A stretch of DNA of 50,322 bases from Sphingomonas dokdonensis. Its GTDB lineage: Bacteria; Pseudomonadota; Alphaproteobacteria; Sphingomonadales; Sphingomonadaceae. Position 1 is the stretch's first letter; the number at the start of each line of letters is the position of its first letter. Shown one piece after another: positions 26,323 through 36,770 of this stretch. The notes beneath the pieces were generated by a model. It saw only the letters and a list, made by a program, of their open reading frames with translations. It ran no database searches and had not been told where the DNA came from. Location: NCBI RefSeq assembly GCF_002197685.1, contig NZ_NBBI01000010.1, positions 1-50,322 on the forward strand. The letters run 5' to 3'. The position numbers were made by a program, and so were the translations under genes.

Positions 26323-26367
26323 CTGGCGTTGGCGCCTTTCGCCAGATCGGATTGGCGGATTACGCCA
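26323..26367. promoter_or_regulatory. Two dyads, possible sigma-54 activator (enhancer) sites
   Basis: CTGGCG/CGCCAG (26323-26345) and TGGCG/CGCCA (26353-26367) are two inverted repeats centred about 82 and 108 bases upstream of the predicted start, 26 bases apart. This is the usual place for enhancer-binding-protein sites. They lie just after the GGDEF stop, so a 3'-end hairpin for that gene is the alternative, but there is no T-run. Confidence 0.35.
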
Positions 26368-27420
26368 TCAAGCGGCGGCTAGTGCGCGATTGCGACCTGA
26401 CGCCTTGGCCCGATACATTGCAGCGTCCGCACGGGCGAAAACGGCCTCGCGCGGCTCGTCGCTGGTGCCGGCGGAGACGCCGGCGGAAATGGTGATGGCC
26501 CCGATCGGCGCATCAGTGGCCCGCGAGCGAAAGCGGCGCGCGGCCACGGCGCTGCGCGCGCGATCGACCATGGCCACGGCCGCGTCCAGGTCGACGCCGA
26601 CGAACATCAGCGCGAACTCTTCGCCGCCGTAGCGTGCCACCATCGCATTGCCGCACTCGCCGGCGATCGACGAGCCAACGGCGCGCAGCACGCGATCGCC
26701 CACCGCATGGCCGAAATCGTCGTTCACGCGCTTGAAGTGATCGATATCGCACACCGCGAGGGCGACGGGGGTGCCAGGGGATAAGGCGGCATAGGCTTCG
26801 TCAAAAGCGCGGCGGTTTGCCAATTCGGTGAGCGGGTCAAGGCGGGCGGTGCCGTTCGCCTTGTCCAAGGCGCTGCGCAGCGCCTCCGCCTCCTGCTCCG
26901 CTGCCGCCATGCGGTGCTCGGCGACGTTGGCGCGATCGATCATCGCCGCGGTGAGGCGGAACACTTCGTCGAAATCGGTCGTGGCGCGCGAATCGCGCAT
27001 GGCAGCGGCGCTGGCGGCAAGCTCTCGCCCGAAGCCGCTGGTTTCGGCATGGATCGAGCGAACCGCGCGCGAGAAATCGGCCACCTGCATCTCGGCACGG
27101 GCGACGATTGCTTCCGCCTCGTTTTTACCGTTTGACTGGGATGGCCGCGGCGCGGCGGTGGGCATGCCGTCGTGCAGCGACACCAGCGCGGCCGTGCCGG
27201 CTGTCGGGGTGCCGCCGAGCGCAGCGATATCCTGCGACGTGAGCCGCACCCCGCCGTCGGTGAGCGCCGCCACCGAGCGCGCCAGCGCGCCTGCAGGATC
27301 GCTTACGACCCGGAACGCGAAGGCGTAATTGGCCGGGTCGACGCTCAGCTTCTGCTCGCACAGAAAACGGCCGATCGCGCGATACAGCTCAGCCTCTTGT
27401 TGCGTGAGGAACTCCGCCAT
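26368..27420 (-). CDS. GGDEF-domain diguanylate cyclase
   Basis: A soluble 350-residue protein. The N-terminal 170 residues are helical with no recognised sensor domain, and a short coiled coil (AEHRMAAAEQEAEALRSALDKANG) leads into a GGDEF domain. The latter has LDPLTELANRRAFDEA, AVCDIDHFKRVNDDFGHAVGDRVLR and the catalytic ARYGGEEFALMF near residues 265-270, so it should make cyclic-di-GMP from GTP. The RxxD product-inhibition site expected five residues before GGEEF is absent (GECGNAMVARYGGEEF), implying no I-site feedback. No transmembrane segment is visible. Upstream are an A/T-rich stretch (27482-27503) and the peroxiredoxin gene on the same strand. Confidence 0.93.
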   Translation of the reverse strand: MAEFLTQQEAELYRAIGRFLCEQKLSVDPANYAFAFRVVSDPAGALARSVAALTDGGVRLTSQDIAALGGTPTAGTAALVSLHDGMPTAAPRPSQSNGKNEAEAIVARAEMQVADFSRAVRSIHAETSGFGRELAASAAAMRDSRATTDFDEVFRLTAAMIDRANVAEHRMAAAEQEAEALRSALDKANGTARLDPLTELANRRAFDEAYAALSPGTPVALAVCDIDHFKRVNDDFGHAVGDRVLRAVGSSIAGECGNAMVARYGGEEFALMFVGVDLDAAVAMVDRARSAVAARRFRSRATDAPIGAITISAGVSAGTSDEPREAVFARADAAMYRAKASGRNRALAAA

Positions 27421-27524
27421 GTGCCCGCCCCATCTCGCCCTGGCCGCCGTGTGGGCATCGCGCCCCGTGATTCTCCTTATGCACCCGATAAACTAAAATA
27501 AAGTTGCAGAGGTTACGGCTCCGG

Positions 27525-28067
27525 TCAGGAGCGGGGAAGTCGCTTCACTGCTTCCAGCGTCAGCGCGACGTGGCGATCGGCCGAGAGATCGTCGTGCACA
27601 TATGCGATACGGCCGGTGCGATCGATGACGTAGCTGGTGCGGCGGGTGGCATCGCGGCCCTTGATCTGGCGGCCAAGCGCCACGTCATAGCCGGCGACGA
27701 CGCGCGGGCCGGCGCTTGCCACGGGGAACTTGCCGGCGCATTCAGCAGCGGAAAACTTGGTGAGATCCTCCACCGTGTCCGCCGACATGCCGATGACGGT
27801 GGCGCCGGCGGCGCGAAAGGCGGCGATGTTCTCGGCAAAGGCGCGTGCCTCGGCATTGCAGCCCGACGTGAAGGCGGCGGGGAAGAAGTACAGCACCACC
27901 GGGCCCTTCTTGAGCTGGCGCGCGAGATTGATGTTCACCACCTTGCCGGCGACCGCGCCGCGGGTGGTGAAATCGGGCGCCTTGGCACCGACCGGCAGAA
28001 CGGCAGCAGCAGGTGCGGCGATGGCAAGCGAGATCGTGGCGGCAGCGGCGGCAAGATAGTGGCGCAT
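27525..28067 (-). CDS. Secreted thiol peroxidase of the AhpC/TSA (BCP-like) type
   Basis: A 180-residue protein with a signal peptide (MRHYLAAAAATISLAIAAPA) and a thioredoxin-fold peroxiredoxin domain. VVLYFFPAAFTSGCNAEARAF carries the likely peroxidatic Cys70 in the T-x-x-C setting of the BCP/PrxQ group. A second cysteine (Cys110, SAAECAGKF) could be the resolving one. DATRRTSYVIDRTGRIAYVH matches the conserved C-terminal part. It probably reduces peroxides in the periplasm. The start at 28067 has GGGAG upstream. It is divergent from the inositol-monophosphatase gene with 64 bases between. Confidence 0.88.
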   Translation of the reverse strand: MRHYLAAAAATISLAIAAPAAAVLPVGAKAPDFTTRGAVAGKVVNINLARQLKKGPVVLYFFPAAFTSGCNAEARAFAENIAAFRAAGATVIGMSADTVEDLTKFSAAECAGKFPVASAGPRVVAGYDVALGRQIKGRDATRRTSYVIDRTGRIAYVHDDLSADRHVALTLEAVKRLPRS

Positions 28068-28131
28068 GGGAGTCTCCCGAAAACTGCCGCTGTTCTAGCG
28101 CTGCGCGGCGCGGCGCGATAGGGCATGTCGC

Positions 28132-28965
28132 ATGCCGATCCGCCAAGCCGACCTCGACCTCGCCCACCGCCTCGCCGATGCTGCGGGCGACGCGATCCGC
28201 CCCTATTTTCGCGGCGAGCTCGGCACCGAGATCAAGGCGGATCATTCGCCGGTCACGCTGGCCGATCGCGCGGCGGAGGCGGCGATGCGGCGGATCCTCG
28301 ACGCCGAGGCACCCGGCGACGCGATCCATGGCGAGGAATATGGCATCAAGGAGGGTGTGACTGGGCGCACCTGGGTGCTCGATCCGATCGACGGCACGCG
28401 CAGCTTCACCGTTGGGCGCGCGATCTTCGGGACTTTGGTGGCGCTGGTCGAGGATGGCTGGCCGGTGATGGGGGTGATCGACCAGCCGGTGCAGCGCGAA
28501 CGCTGGATCGGCGCGGCGGGGCGGCCGACCCTGTTCAACGGCGCGCCGGCGAAAACGCGCACCTGCCGCGAAGTGGAGGGGGCGATCCTGGCGACGACCA
28601 GCCCGCATGCCTTCAACGACGACGAGGTGCCGCATTTCCTGGCGCTGGTCGCGGCGGTGTCAGGCGGGCATGCGCGGCAGGGGCCGGTCTATGGCGGCGA
28701 CTGCTACAATTACGGGCTGCTGGCGAGCGGGCACCTCGACATCGTGTGCGAGGGCGGGCTGGCGCTGTACGATTTCGCCGCGCTTGCACCGATCGTCGAA
28801 GGCGCGGGCGGGCGGATGTGCGACTGGAACGGCGACCCGCTGACCGCGGCGAGCACGGGGCAGGTGCTGGCGATCGGCGATCCGGCGCGGATGGACGAGG
28901 TGCTGGAGGCGCTGCACGCGGCCTCGGGTGGGCATGACCATGGGCACGGGCACCACGATCATTGA
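28132..28965 (+). CDS. Inositol monophosphatase family protein, probably histidinol-phosphatase
   Basis: A 277-residue Mg-dependent phosphatase. The metal motifs are HGEEYG (Glu68/69), WVLDPIDGTRSF (Asp84, Asp87), and the C-terminal YDFAALAPIVEGAGG. The subtype resembles the HisN-like histidinol-phosphatases common in alphaproteobacteria, but inositol-1-phosphatase or similar activity is possible. The C-terminus is odd: after AASGG the last residues are HDHGHGHHDH, with six histidines in the final ten. Such a tail could bind Zn, Ni or Co. No his operon gene is adjacent. Confidence 0.88.
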   Translation: MPIRQADLDLAHRLADAAGDAIRPYFRGELGTEIKADHSPVTLADRAAEAAMRRILDAEAPGDAIHGEEYGIKEGVTGRTWVLDPIDGTRSFTVGRAIFGTLVALVEDGWPVMGVIDQPVQRERWIGAAGRPTLFNGAPAKTRTCREVEGAILATTSPHAFNDDEVPHFLALVAAVSGGHARQGPVYGGDCYNYGLLASGHLDIVCEGGLALYDFAALAPIVEGAGGRMCDWNGDPLTAASTGQVLAIGDPARMDEVLEALHAASGGHDHGHGHHDH

Positions 28966-28973
28966 GCCGGATA

Positions 28974-29001
28974 CGGAGAGGACGCGGGCGCGCCCTCCCC
29001 G
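28974..29001. terminator. Weak hairpin between convergent hisN-like gene and clpB
   Basis: CGGAGAGG (28974-28981) can pair with CCTCCCCG (28994-29001) with one mismatch, around an 11- to 12-base GC loop. It sits in the 50-base convergent spacer and could serve both genes. No T-run follows on either strand. Confidence 0.25.
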
Positions 29002-29015
29002 TCGCTGGATGAGGG

Positions 29016-31595
<2,580 letters not shown>

Positions 31596-31618
31596 GGGTG
31601 TCCCTGTTTCCTTCGAGC

Positions 31619-31649
31619 ATCATGTGGTGTTGCTGATATGCAACACAAG
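31619..31649 (-). promoter_or_regulatory. Sigma-32-like promoter with internal dyad, upstream of clpB
   Basis: On the minus strand a CTTGTGT -35-like box (31643-31649) and CCACATGA (about 31620-31627) are separated by 15 bases, close to the heat-shock pattern CTTG...CCCATNT. Between them is a perfect seven-pair inverted repeat, GTGTTGC-N6-GCAACAC (31627-31646). The dyad overlaps both promoter boxes, so a bound protein would block transcription. It does not match the CIRCE/HrcA consensus. Confidence 0.5.
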
Positions 31650-31752
31650 GGTGGGTCTGTTAGAAAGATGGAGAGCCGGTGGGCGCGCGTCCAGTGGTTG
31701 ACGCGGATCGGGCGATCGGCTCCGTTGACTGGAAAGAGGACGGGAGCGGATC

Positions 31753-32787
31753 ATGAAGGCTTTGCGGTATTTCGGCGCGCGCGACATCCAGTACGGAACG
31801 ACTGACGATGCCGTGTTGCAGGACGACCGCGACGTGCTGGTCCGCGTGAAGCATTGCGCGATCTGCGGCAGTGATCTGCACATCTACCACGGCCATGGCT
31901 TTTCCGAGGACAGGGGCTTTTGCGTCGGGCACGAGGCGGTCGGTGAGGTAGTCGAGACCGGGCGCGCGGTGCGCACGCTGAAGTCGGGCGACCGGGTGAT
32001 GATCTCCGCCGCGGTCGGCTGTGGCGCCTGCCCCGGCTGCCTGATGGGGCGGGTGCATGAATGCGAGAACAACGGTTCGGGCTGCTACGGGCTGTCAGCC
32101 GCGCTGCAGGGCAGCCAGGCGGAAGCGGTGCGCGTGCCGGCGGGCGACGTGAACGCGCGGCGCATCCCGGAAGGGATCAGCGACGAACAGGCGCTGATGC
32201 TGACCGATGCGCTGCCGACGAGCTGGATGGCGGTGCGCAATGCCGACATCAAGCCGGGCGCGAGCGTCGCGGTGGTGGGGCTCGGCCCGATCGGGCTGAT
32301 GGCGGTGGAGGGTTGCTTCGCGATGGGGGCGGGGCGGGTCTATGCGATCGATCTGGTGCCCGAGCGGCGCGCGATTGCTGAGGGGCTTGGCGCGGTCGGC
32401 GTCGATCCGGGCGAGGCGGTGGCGTTCATCCGCGAAGACACCAAGGGCCGGATGTGCAGCAGCGTCGTCGAGGCGGTGGGCGCTGACGCGACGATCGACC
32501 TGTCGCTTCGGCTGGTGGGGAAATGGGGCACCGTCTCCTGCCTTGGCGTCAACCAGACGCGGCGCTTCCCCTTTCCGATGGAGCGCGCCTTCGCCAGCGG
32601 GCTGACGTTCCGCACCGGCACCTGCTCCGTGCCGCATTGGTGGCAGGAACTGATCCCGATGGTGCAAAAGGGGCAGCTGAAGCCCGAACGCTACATCTCA
32701 CACCGCCTGCCGCTGTCGCAGGGCGCGGAGGCATACGCGATCCTCGACCGACGCGAGGCGCTGAAGGTGGTGATGACGCCGGAATAG
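31753..32787 (+). CDS. Zinc-dependent alcohol dehydrogenase family protein
   Basis: A 344-residue medium-chain dehydrogenase. The catalytic zinc site has CGSDLH (Cys38) and the conserved VGHEAVGEV (His60-Glu61). The structural zinc has four cysteines at residues 90, 93, 96 and 104 (VGCGACPGCLMGRVHEC). The nucleotide-binding motif is VAVVGLGPIGLMAVEG, and AIDLVPER ends in the acidic residue typical of NAD preference. The substrate is unknown. The Shine-Dalgarno GGGAG lies upstream of ATG 31753. The class II aldolase gene follows after 41 bases, so a shared aldehyde or alcohol pathway is possible. Confidence 0.88.
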   Translation: MKALRYFGARDIQYGTTDDAVLQDDRDVLVRVKHCAICGSDLHIYHGHGFSEDRGFCVGHEAVGEVVETGRAVRTLKSGDRVMISAAVGCGACPGCLMGRVHECENNGSGCYGLSAALQGSQAEAVRVPAGDVNARRIPEGISDEQALMLTDALPTSWMAVRNADIKPGASVAVVGLGPIGLMAVEGCFAMGAGRVYAIDLVPERRAIAEGLGAVGVDPGEAVAFIREDTKGRMCSSVVEAVGADATIDLSLRLVGKWGTVSCLGVNQTRRFPFPMERAFASGLTFRTGTCSVPHWWQELIPMVQKGQLKPERYISHRLPLSQGAEAYAILDRREALKVVMTPE

Positions 32788-32828
32788 CGGTATAAGCGCC
32801 GTCAAAGCACGACAATGGAGAGAGAGTC

Positions 32829-33602
32829 ATGGCCACGCTGGCATCGGTCGACAACAGCAACCAATATGCTCCCGGTGAGTGGGAGGCGCGGGTCGATCTC
32901 GCGGCGGCCTATCGGCTGGTGGCGCTATATGGCTGGGACGACCTGATCTTCACGCATTTGTCGGCGCGCGTGCCCGGGCCGGAGCATCATTTCCTCATCA
33001 ATCCTTACGACATGATGTTCGAGGAGATCACCGCGTCGAGCCTCGTGAAGATCGATGTCGAGGGCAAGCCGGTCGGCCACAGCGATCATCCGGTAAATCC
33101 GGCGGGCTTCACCATCCACTCGGCGATCCACATGGCCCGCGAGGATGCCGCGGCGGTGATGCATCTCCATACGCCGCATGGGCAGGCGGTGAGCGCGATG
33201 GAATTCGGGCTGTTGCCGCACACCCAGACGGCGATGATCGCGCAGCACAATGTTGCCTATCACGATTATGAGGGCATCGCGACCGACCTCGATGAGCGCG
33301 AGCGGCTGGTGCAGGACATTGGCGACAAGCACGCGATGATCCTGCGTAATCACGGCACGCTGGCGGTGGGCGACAGCGTCGCGTCATGCTTCCTGCGGCT
33401 CTACTTCCTGGAGCGCGCATGCGAGGCGCAGGTGCTGATGCTGTCGGCGGGGCGCGAGAATTTGAACAACCCGCCGCAGGGCGTCGAGGACAAGGTCGCC
33501 GGGCAAAGCGCACCGGTGGGCATGGGCAAGTTGGCCGAGAAGCTCGCCTGGCCGGCGCTGCTGCGCAAGCTCGACCGGATTGATCCCAGCTTCCGCAACT
33601 GA
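32829..33602 (+). CDS. Class II aldolase/adducin family protein
   Basis: A 257-residue metal-dependent aldolase-fold protein. Its features are the N-terminal LAAAYRLVALYGWDDLIFTHLSARVP, FLINPYDMMFEEITASSLVKID, the metal-binding VMHLHTPHGQAVSAM (two His) and MILRNHGTLAVGDSV (third His). The family includes fuculose-phosphate aldolase and ribulose-phosphate epimerase, but this subgroup, common in alphaproteobacteria, has no settled substrate. A strong GGAGAGAG ribosome site precedes ATG 32829. It follows the alcohol dehydrogenase and is convergent with the histidine kinase. Confidence 0.88.
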   Translation: MATLASVDNSNQYAPGEWEARVDLAAAYRLVALYGWDDLIFTHLSARVPGPEHHFLINPYDMMFEEITASSLVKIDVEGKPVGHSDHPVNPAGFTIHSAIHMAREDAAAVMHLHTPHGQAVSAMEFGLLPHTQTAMIAQHNVAYHDYEGIATDLDERERLVQDIGDKHAMILRNHGTLAVGDSVASCFLRLYFLERACEAQVLMLSAGRENLNNPPQGVEDKVAGQSAPVGMGKLAEKLAWPALLRKLDRIDPSFRN

Positions 33603-33606
33603 CGGA

Positions 33607-34674
33607 TCAGCGGTCGTCCGACCCCTTCCCGATCGGCGGGGGGGCGGGATGGCCGCCGCTGGCCTGTGGCAGCACGAGACAGGCGCGCGTTTCGATGCCG
33701 CCGGTTACCGCGTAGCTGCCGCCGGTCTGGCGCGCGAGCATGGTGGCGATCGACAGCCCAAGGCTGTCCGTCGCCTCCACGGTGAAGTCGGGCGGTAGCG
33801 TGCCGCCGTTATCGACGACGCTGATCTGGATCTCGCGGCCATCCGCCAGCACCTCGATCGCGATGGCGGGGGCGCGGTGATCGGGTAGGCCGTGTTCGAT
33901 GGCATTGGCGATCGATTCGGCGACGACGAGCGCGACGGGGAGCGCCTGTTCGGTCGAGAGCTTGAGGTCGGGGGGACAATCTACGCGCCGGGCGATGTCG
34001 CTGCGGCCGTTCGCCTCCACCACGTCGTCGAGCAGCGCGGTGAGGAAGGCGGCGAGATCGCGGCCATTCTCGTCACTGTCGTAGAGGCGGCGGCTGATCC
34101 GGCCGATCAGCGCGACGCGCTGCGATGCCTCGGCAAGCGTGGCGGCGGCCTGCGGATCGGTAACGCGCCGACGTTGCAGTGCGAGCAGGCCGGCGACCGC
34201 CTGAAGATTGTTCGAGACGCGGTGTTGCAGCTCGTCGAACAGCAAGGCGCGGGTATGGGCAAGGGCGGCGTTGCGTTCGCGCTCCGCCGCGAGATAGCCG
34301 TTGGCGCGCTGGAGCCAGTGGATGATCAGGACGTCGGTGACCACCACCAGGGCGTAGAAGCCCATCGCGGCGAGCGAGCCGGCATCCAGCTTGAACGTAT
34401 AGGCGGGCGGGATGAAGTAATACCAGGAAAGCACGCCGCCGAGCGCCGCCGCGACGGCGCCGTAGCGGGCGCCCAGCAGCACCGACACCAGGATGACCGC
34501 GGGAAAGAAGGTGAGGAAGGGAAAGCCGGATGGCAGCGTTGCGTCGGCGGCATGCCGGAGCCACAACGCGAGGCCGACAGCCGCGATCGTGGCGATCCAG
34601 GCCATCAGCGGCCGAGCGGCAAACGGAAAGCGATCGAGCGGCAGAACAGACCCTTGCTGCGATAGTGGCCCCAC
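33607..34674 (-). CDS. DUF4118/HisKA_2-type sensor histidine kinase
   Basis: A 355-residue membrane kinase. Four hydrophobic segments in residues 22-120 form a DUF4118-like module (WIATIAAVGLALWLRHAAD ... FLTFFPAVILVSVLLGARYG ... WYYFIPPAYTF). A short coiled coil leads to a HisKA_2 dimerisation domain with phospho-acceptor His151 in FDELQHRVSNNLQAV, then an ATPase domain with VVAESIANAIEHG (N box) and VVDNGGTLP (G1 box). HWE/HisKA_2 kinases in alphaproteobacteria often work through general stress response or light signalling partners; no response regulator is adjacent. The start is a GTG (34674) with a modest ribosome site. Confidence 0.88.
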   Translation of the reverse strand: MGPLSQQGSVLPLDRFPFAARPLMAWIATIAAVGLALWLRHAADATLPSGFPFLTFFPAVILVSVLLGARYGAVAAALGGVLSWYYFIPPAYTFKLDAGSLAAMGFYALVVVTDVLIIHWLQRANGYLAAERERNAALAHTRALLFDELQHRVSNNLQAVAGLLALQRRRVTDPQAAATLAEASQRVALIGRISRRLYDSDENGRDLAAFLTALLDDVVEANGRSDIARRVDCPPDLKLSTEQALPVALVVAESIANAIEHGLPDHRAPAIAIEVLADGREIQISVVDNGGTLPPDFTVEATDSLGLSIATMLARQTGGSYAVTGGIETRACLVLPQASGGHPAPPPIGKGSDDR

Positions 34675-34748
34675 CCACCGCTTGCGCCTCTAGAACGCAA
34701 AGTCCGCCCCGTCGAGCCGCTGCCTGCGCCGCTGGCGGTCGGCCGAGA

Positions 34749-35591
34749 TCATTCCCACCAAGGGTAGCCGGGCGGCATGTCCTGCGGCACGCGGCCGGGA
34801 AAGGCGGGCGCGCGCTTCTCCAGGAATGCCGCGACGCCCTCGCGTACGTCCGGGCCGGCGCCGAGCGTCATGGCGAACCTGCCGTCGACCTGGAGTGCGC
34901 TGGCGGGCGACGCCTCGCTGGCGAAGCGCCATAACATCTGCCGGGTGAGCGCGATCGAGACGGGCGCGGTGTTTTCGGCGATCTCCAGCGCGATCTCACG
35001 CGCGCGCGCCATCAATTCCTCGGCGGGCACCACCTCGCTGACGAGGCCGCCCATCTGCGCCTCGGCCGCGTTGAAGACCTTACCCGACAGGCACCAGCGC
35101 AGTGCCTGCGGCAGGCCGACGATCTGCGGCAGGAACCAGGCGCTGCCCGCCTCCGGCACCAGGCCGCGGCGCGCGAAGACGAAGCCGAAGCGCGCGCCGT
35201 CCGCCGCGATGCGGATGTCGCACGGCAGGGTCAGCGTGGCGCCGACGCCGACCGCCGCGCCGTTGATCGCGGCGATCACCGGCTTGGGGCTGTCGAACAA
35301 GGCACCGACGAAGCCACCGCCGTCCTGCCGCGGCTTGCCCTCGGCGGCGAAATTCGGCCCGCCGCTGCCGAAGCTGTCGGCGCCGCCCGAAATGTCCGCC
35401 CCGGCGCAGAAGCCGCGGCCTTCGCCGGTGAGGATGATGACGCGCACCTGCTCCTCGGCGCCGGCCTTGCGAACAGCCTCCGCAAGCTCGGCGCCCATCA
35501 CGGCGGTATAGGCGTTCAGCTTGTCGGGACGGGCGAGCATGATCGTCGCGATCGGCCCGTCGATCGTGTAGCGGATCTGTTCAAAGGTCAT
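34749..35591 (-). CDS. Enoyl-CoA hydratase/isomerase family protein
   Basis: A 280-residue crotonase-fold protein, probably acting in fatty acid or aromatic acid beta-oxidation. Oxyanion-hole motifs are GEGRGFCAGADISGG and KPVIAAINGAAVGVGATL. A glutamate sits in RRGLVPEAGSAWFLP. The second helix carries GKVFNAAEAQMGGLVSEVV, the usual crotonase pattern, and the C-terminus ends in PWWE. ATG at 35591 is favoured over the preceding GTG because AGGAG lies six bases upstream of it. Partner beta-oxidation genes are not adjacent; an acyl-CoA dehydrogenase lies 2.9 kb away. Confidence 0.9.
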   Translation of the reverse strand: MTFEQIRYTIDGPIATIMLARPDKLNAYTAVMGAELAEAVRKAGAEEQVRVIILTGEGRGFCAGADISGGADSFGSGGPNFAAEGKPRQDGGGFVGALFDSPKPVIAAINGAAVGVGATLTLPCDIRIAADGARFGFVFARRGLVPEAGSAWFLPQIVGLPQALRWCLSGKVFNAAEAQMGGLVSEVVPAEELMARAREIALEIAENTAPVSIALTRQMLWRFASEASPASALQVDGRFAMTLGAGPDVREGVAAFLEKRAPAFPGRVPQDMPPGYPWWE

Positions 35592-35725
35592 CACCCTCTC
35601 CTTTTTTGCGGATCATCTGTCCGCTTGGGCGAGGGCATAACCTGTTGCGCCGCCTTGCGCCATGCAGTGGCTGCGGATCGCCAAAGCGGCTTTCCCATGG
35701 GCGCCGCGCGGCCTAACGAAGGGGC

Positions 35726-36397
35726 ATGTGGCAGCTCTATCAATTCCCCCTATGTCCGTTCACCCGCAAGGTGCGCATCCTGCTGGGCGAGAAGGACGTC
35801 GGCTATGAGCTGGTGCGCGAGATCCCCTGGGCGCGGCGCGACGAGTTCCTCGACATGAACCCCGCCGGCCAGACGCCGGTGATGGTGGATGGCGAGCGCG
35901 GGACCGTGTTGATCGATTCGGGTGCGATCTGCGAATATTTCGAGGAAACGGTGGATCGTGCCGCGATGATCAACGGATCGGCGGCGAACCGGGCGGAGAT
36001 CCGCCGGCTCGTCACCTGGTTCGACGCGCAATTCTTTCGCGACGTCAGCCAGCCGCTGATCGAGGAGCGAATGGTGAAGCGGCTGGTACTGCGCCAGTCG
36101 CCCAATGCCGCGCGGCTGCGCGAGGCGATGAAATCCGCCATCGGGCACCTCGATTACATCGATTACCTGCTCGATCATCGCAAATGGATGGGGGGGGCGA
36201 CGATCAGCCTCGCCGATCTGGCGGCGGCGGCGCATATCTCGGTCGCGGACTATCTGGGCGGGATCGACTGGTCGGGGCATACCCATGCCAAGGCGTGGTA
36301 TTCGGCCTTCAAGAGCCGCCGCAGCTTTCGCCCGCTGCTCGCCGAGCGGATGAGCGGGATCGAGCCGCCCAGCTATTACGAGAATCCGGATTTCTGA
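35726..36397 (+). CDS. Glutathione S-transferase family protein
   Basis: A 223-residue cytosolic protein with the thioredoxin-like N-terminal domain (MWQLYQFPLCPFTRKVRILL, with Cys10 in the active-site position), the cis-proline loop MNPAGQTPVMVD, IDSGAICEYFEET, and an all-helical C-terminal domain ending YENPDF. The cysteine-active-site subgroup is typical of beta/omega-like GSTs that use thiol chemistry. The stop overlaps the start of the next gene by one base (TGATG). Confidence 0.88.
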   Translation: MWQLYQFPLCPFTRKVRILLGEKDVGYELVREIPWARRDEFLDMNPAGQTPVMVDGERGTVLIDSGAICEYFEETVDRAAMINGSAANRAEIRRLVTWFDAQFFRDVSQPLIEERMVKRLVLRQSPNAARLREAMKSAIGHLDYIDYLLDHRKWMGGATISLADLAAAAHISVADYLGGIDWSGHTHAKAWYSAFKSRRSFRPLLAERMSGIEPPSYYENPDF

Positions 36398-36768
36398 TGC
36401 ACGCAAACCATGATGAGGCGGCGTCCGCCGCGGATACGATCGGCTTTGACGATTTCCTAAAGGTCGACATTCGGGTGGGCACGATCGTGTCGGCCGAATC
36501 CTTTCCCGAGGCGCGCAAGCCGGCGCTGAAGCTGGTGATCGATTTCGGGCCGGTGATCGGGCGCAAGAAGAGCTCGGCGCAGATCACCGAGAACCATGCG
36601 GCCGAGGAATTGATCGGACGGCAGGTGATGGCGGTGGTGAACTTTCCACCGCGGCAGATCGGGCCGGTGATGAGCGAGGTGCTGACGCTGGGGTTTCCGG
36701 ACGCGCAGGGCAAGGTCGTGCTGGCAGCGCCGGTGCTGGGCGTGCCGGATGGGGGGCGGTTGTTTTAG
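36397..36768 (+). CDS. tRNA-binding (CsaA/EMAPII-type) protein
   Basis: A 123-residue protein that is essentially one tRNA-binding OB-fold domain, as in CsaA or the C-terminus of methionyl-tRNA synthetase: FDDFLKVDIRVGTIVSAESF, KLVIDFGPVIGRKKSSAQI, MAVVNFPPRQIGPVMSEVL and the terminal GVPDGGRLF. The family has been described as tRNA-binding and chaperone-like; no catalytic role is expected. The ATG at 36397 overlaps the GST stop, so the two are translationally coupled. Confidence 0.92.
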   Translation: MHANHDEAASAADTIGFDDFLKVDIRVGTIVSAESFPEARKPALKLVIDFGPVIGRKKSSAQITENHAAEELIGRQVMAVVNFPPRQIGPVMSEVLTLGFPDAQGKVVLAAPVLGVPDGGRLF

Positions 36769-36770
36769 GA

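Noticed and set aside
26323..26367. Dyads considered as the intrinsic terminator of the GGDEF gene
   Set aside because: Stems are short and no T-run follows on the minus strand. Enhancer sites fit the distance to the sigma-54 promoter better, but this is kept as a low-confidence inference.
31619..31649. clpB upstream dyad considered as a CIRCE element
   Set aside because: The CIRCE half-site TTAGCACTC is not present; arms are GTGTTGC/GCAACAC with a six-base centre instead of nine.
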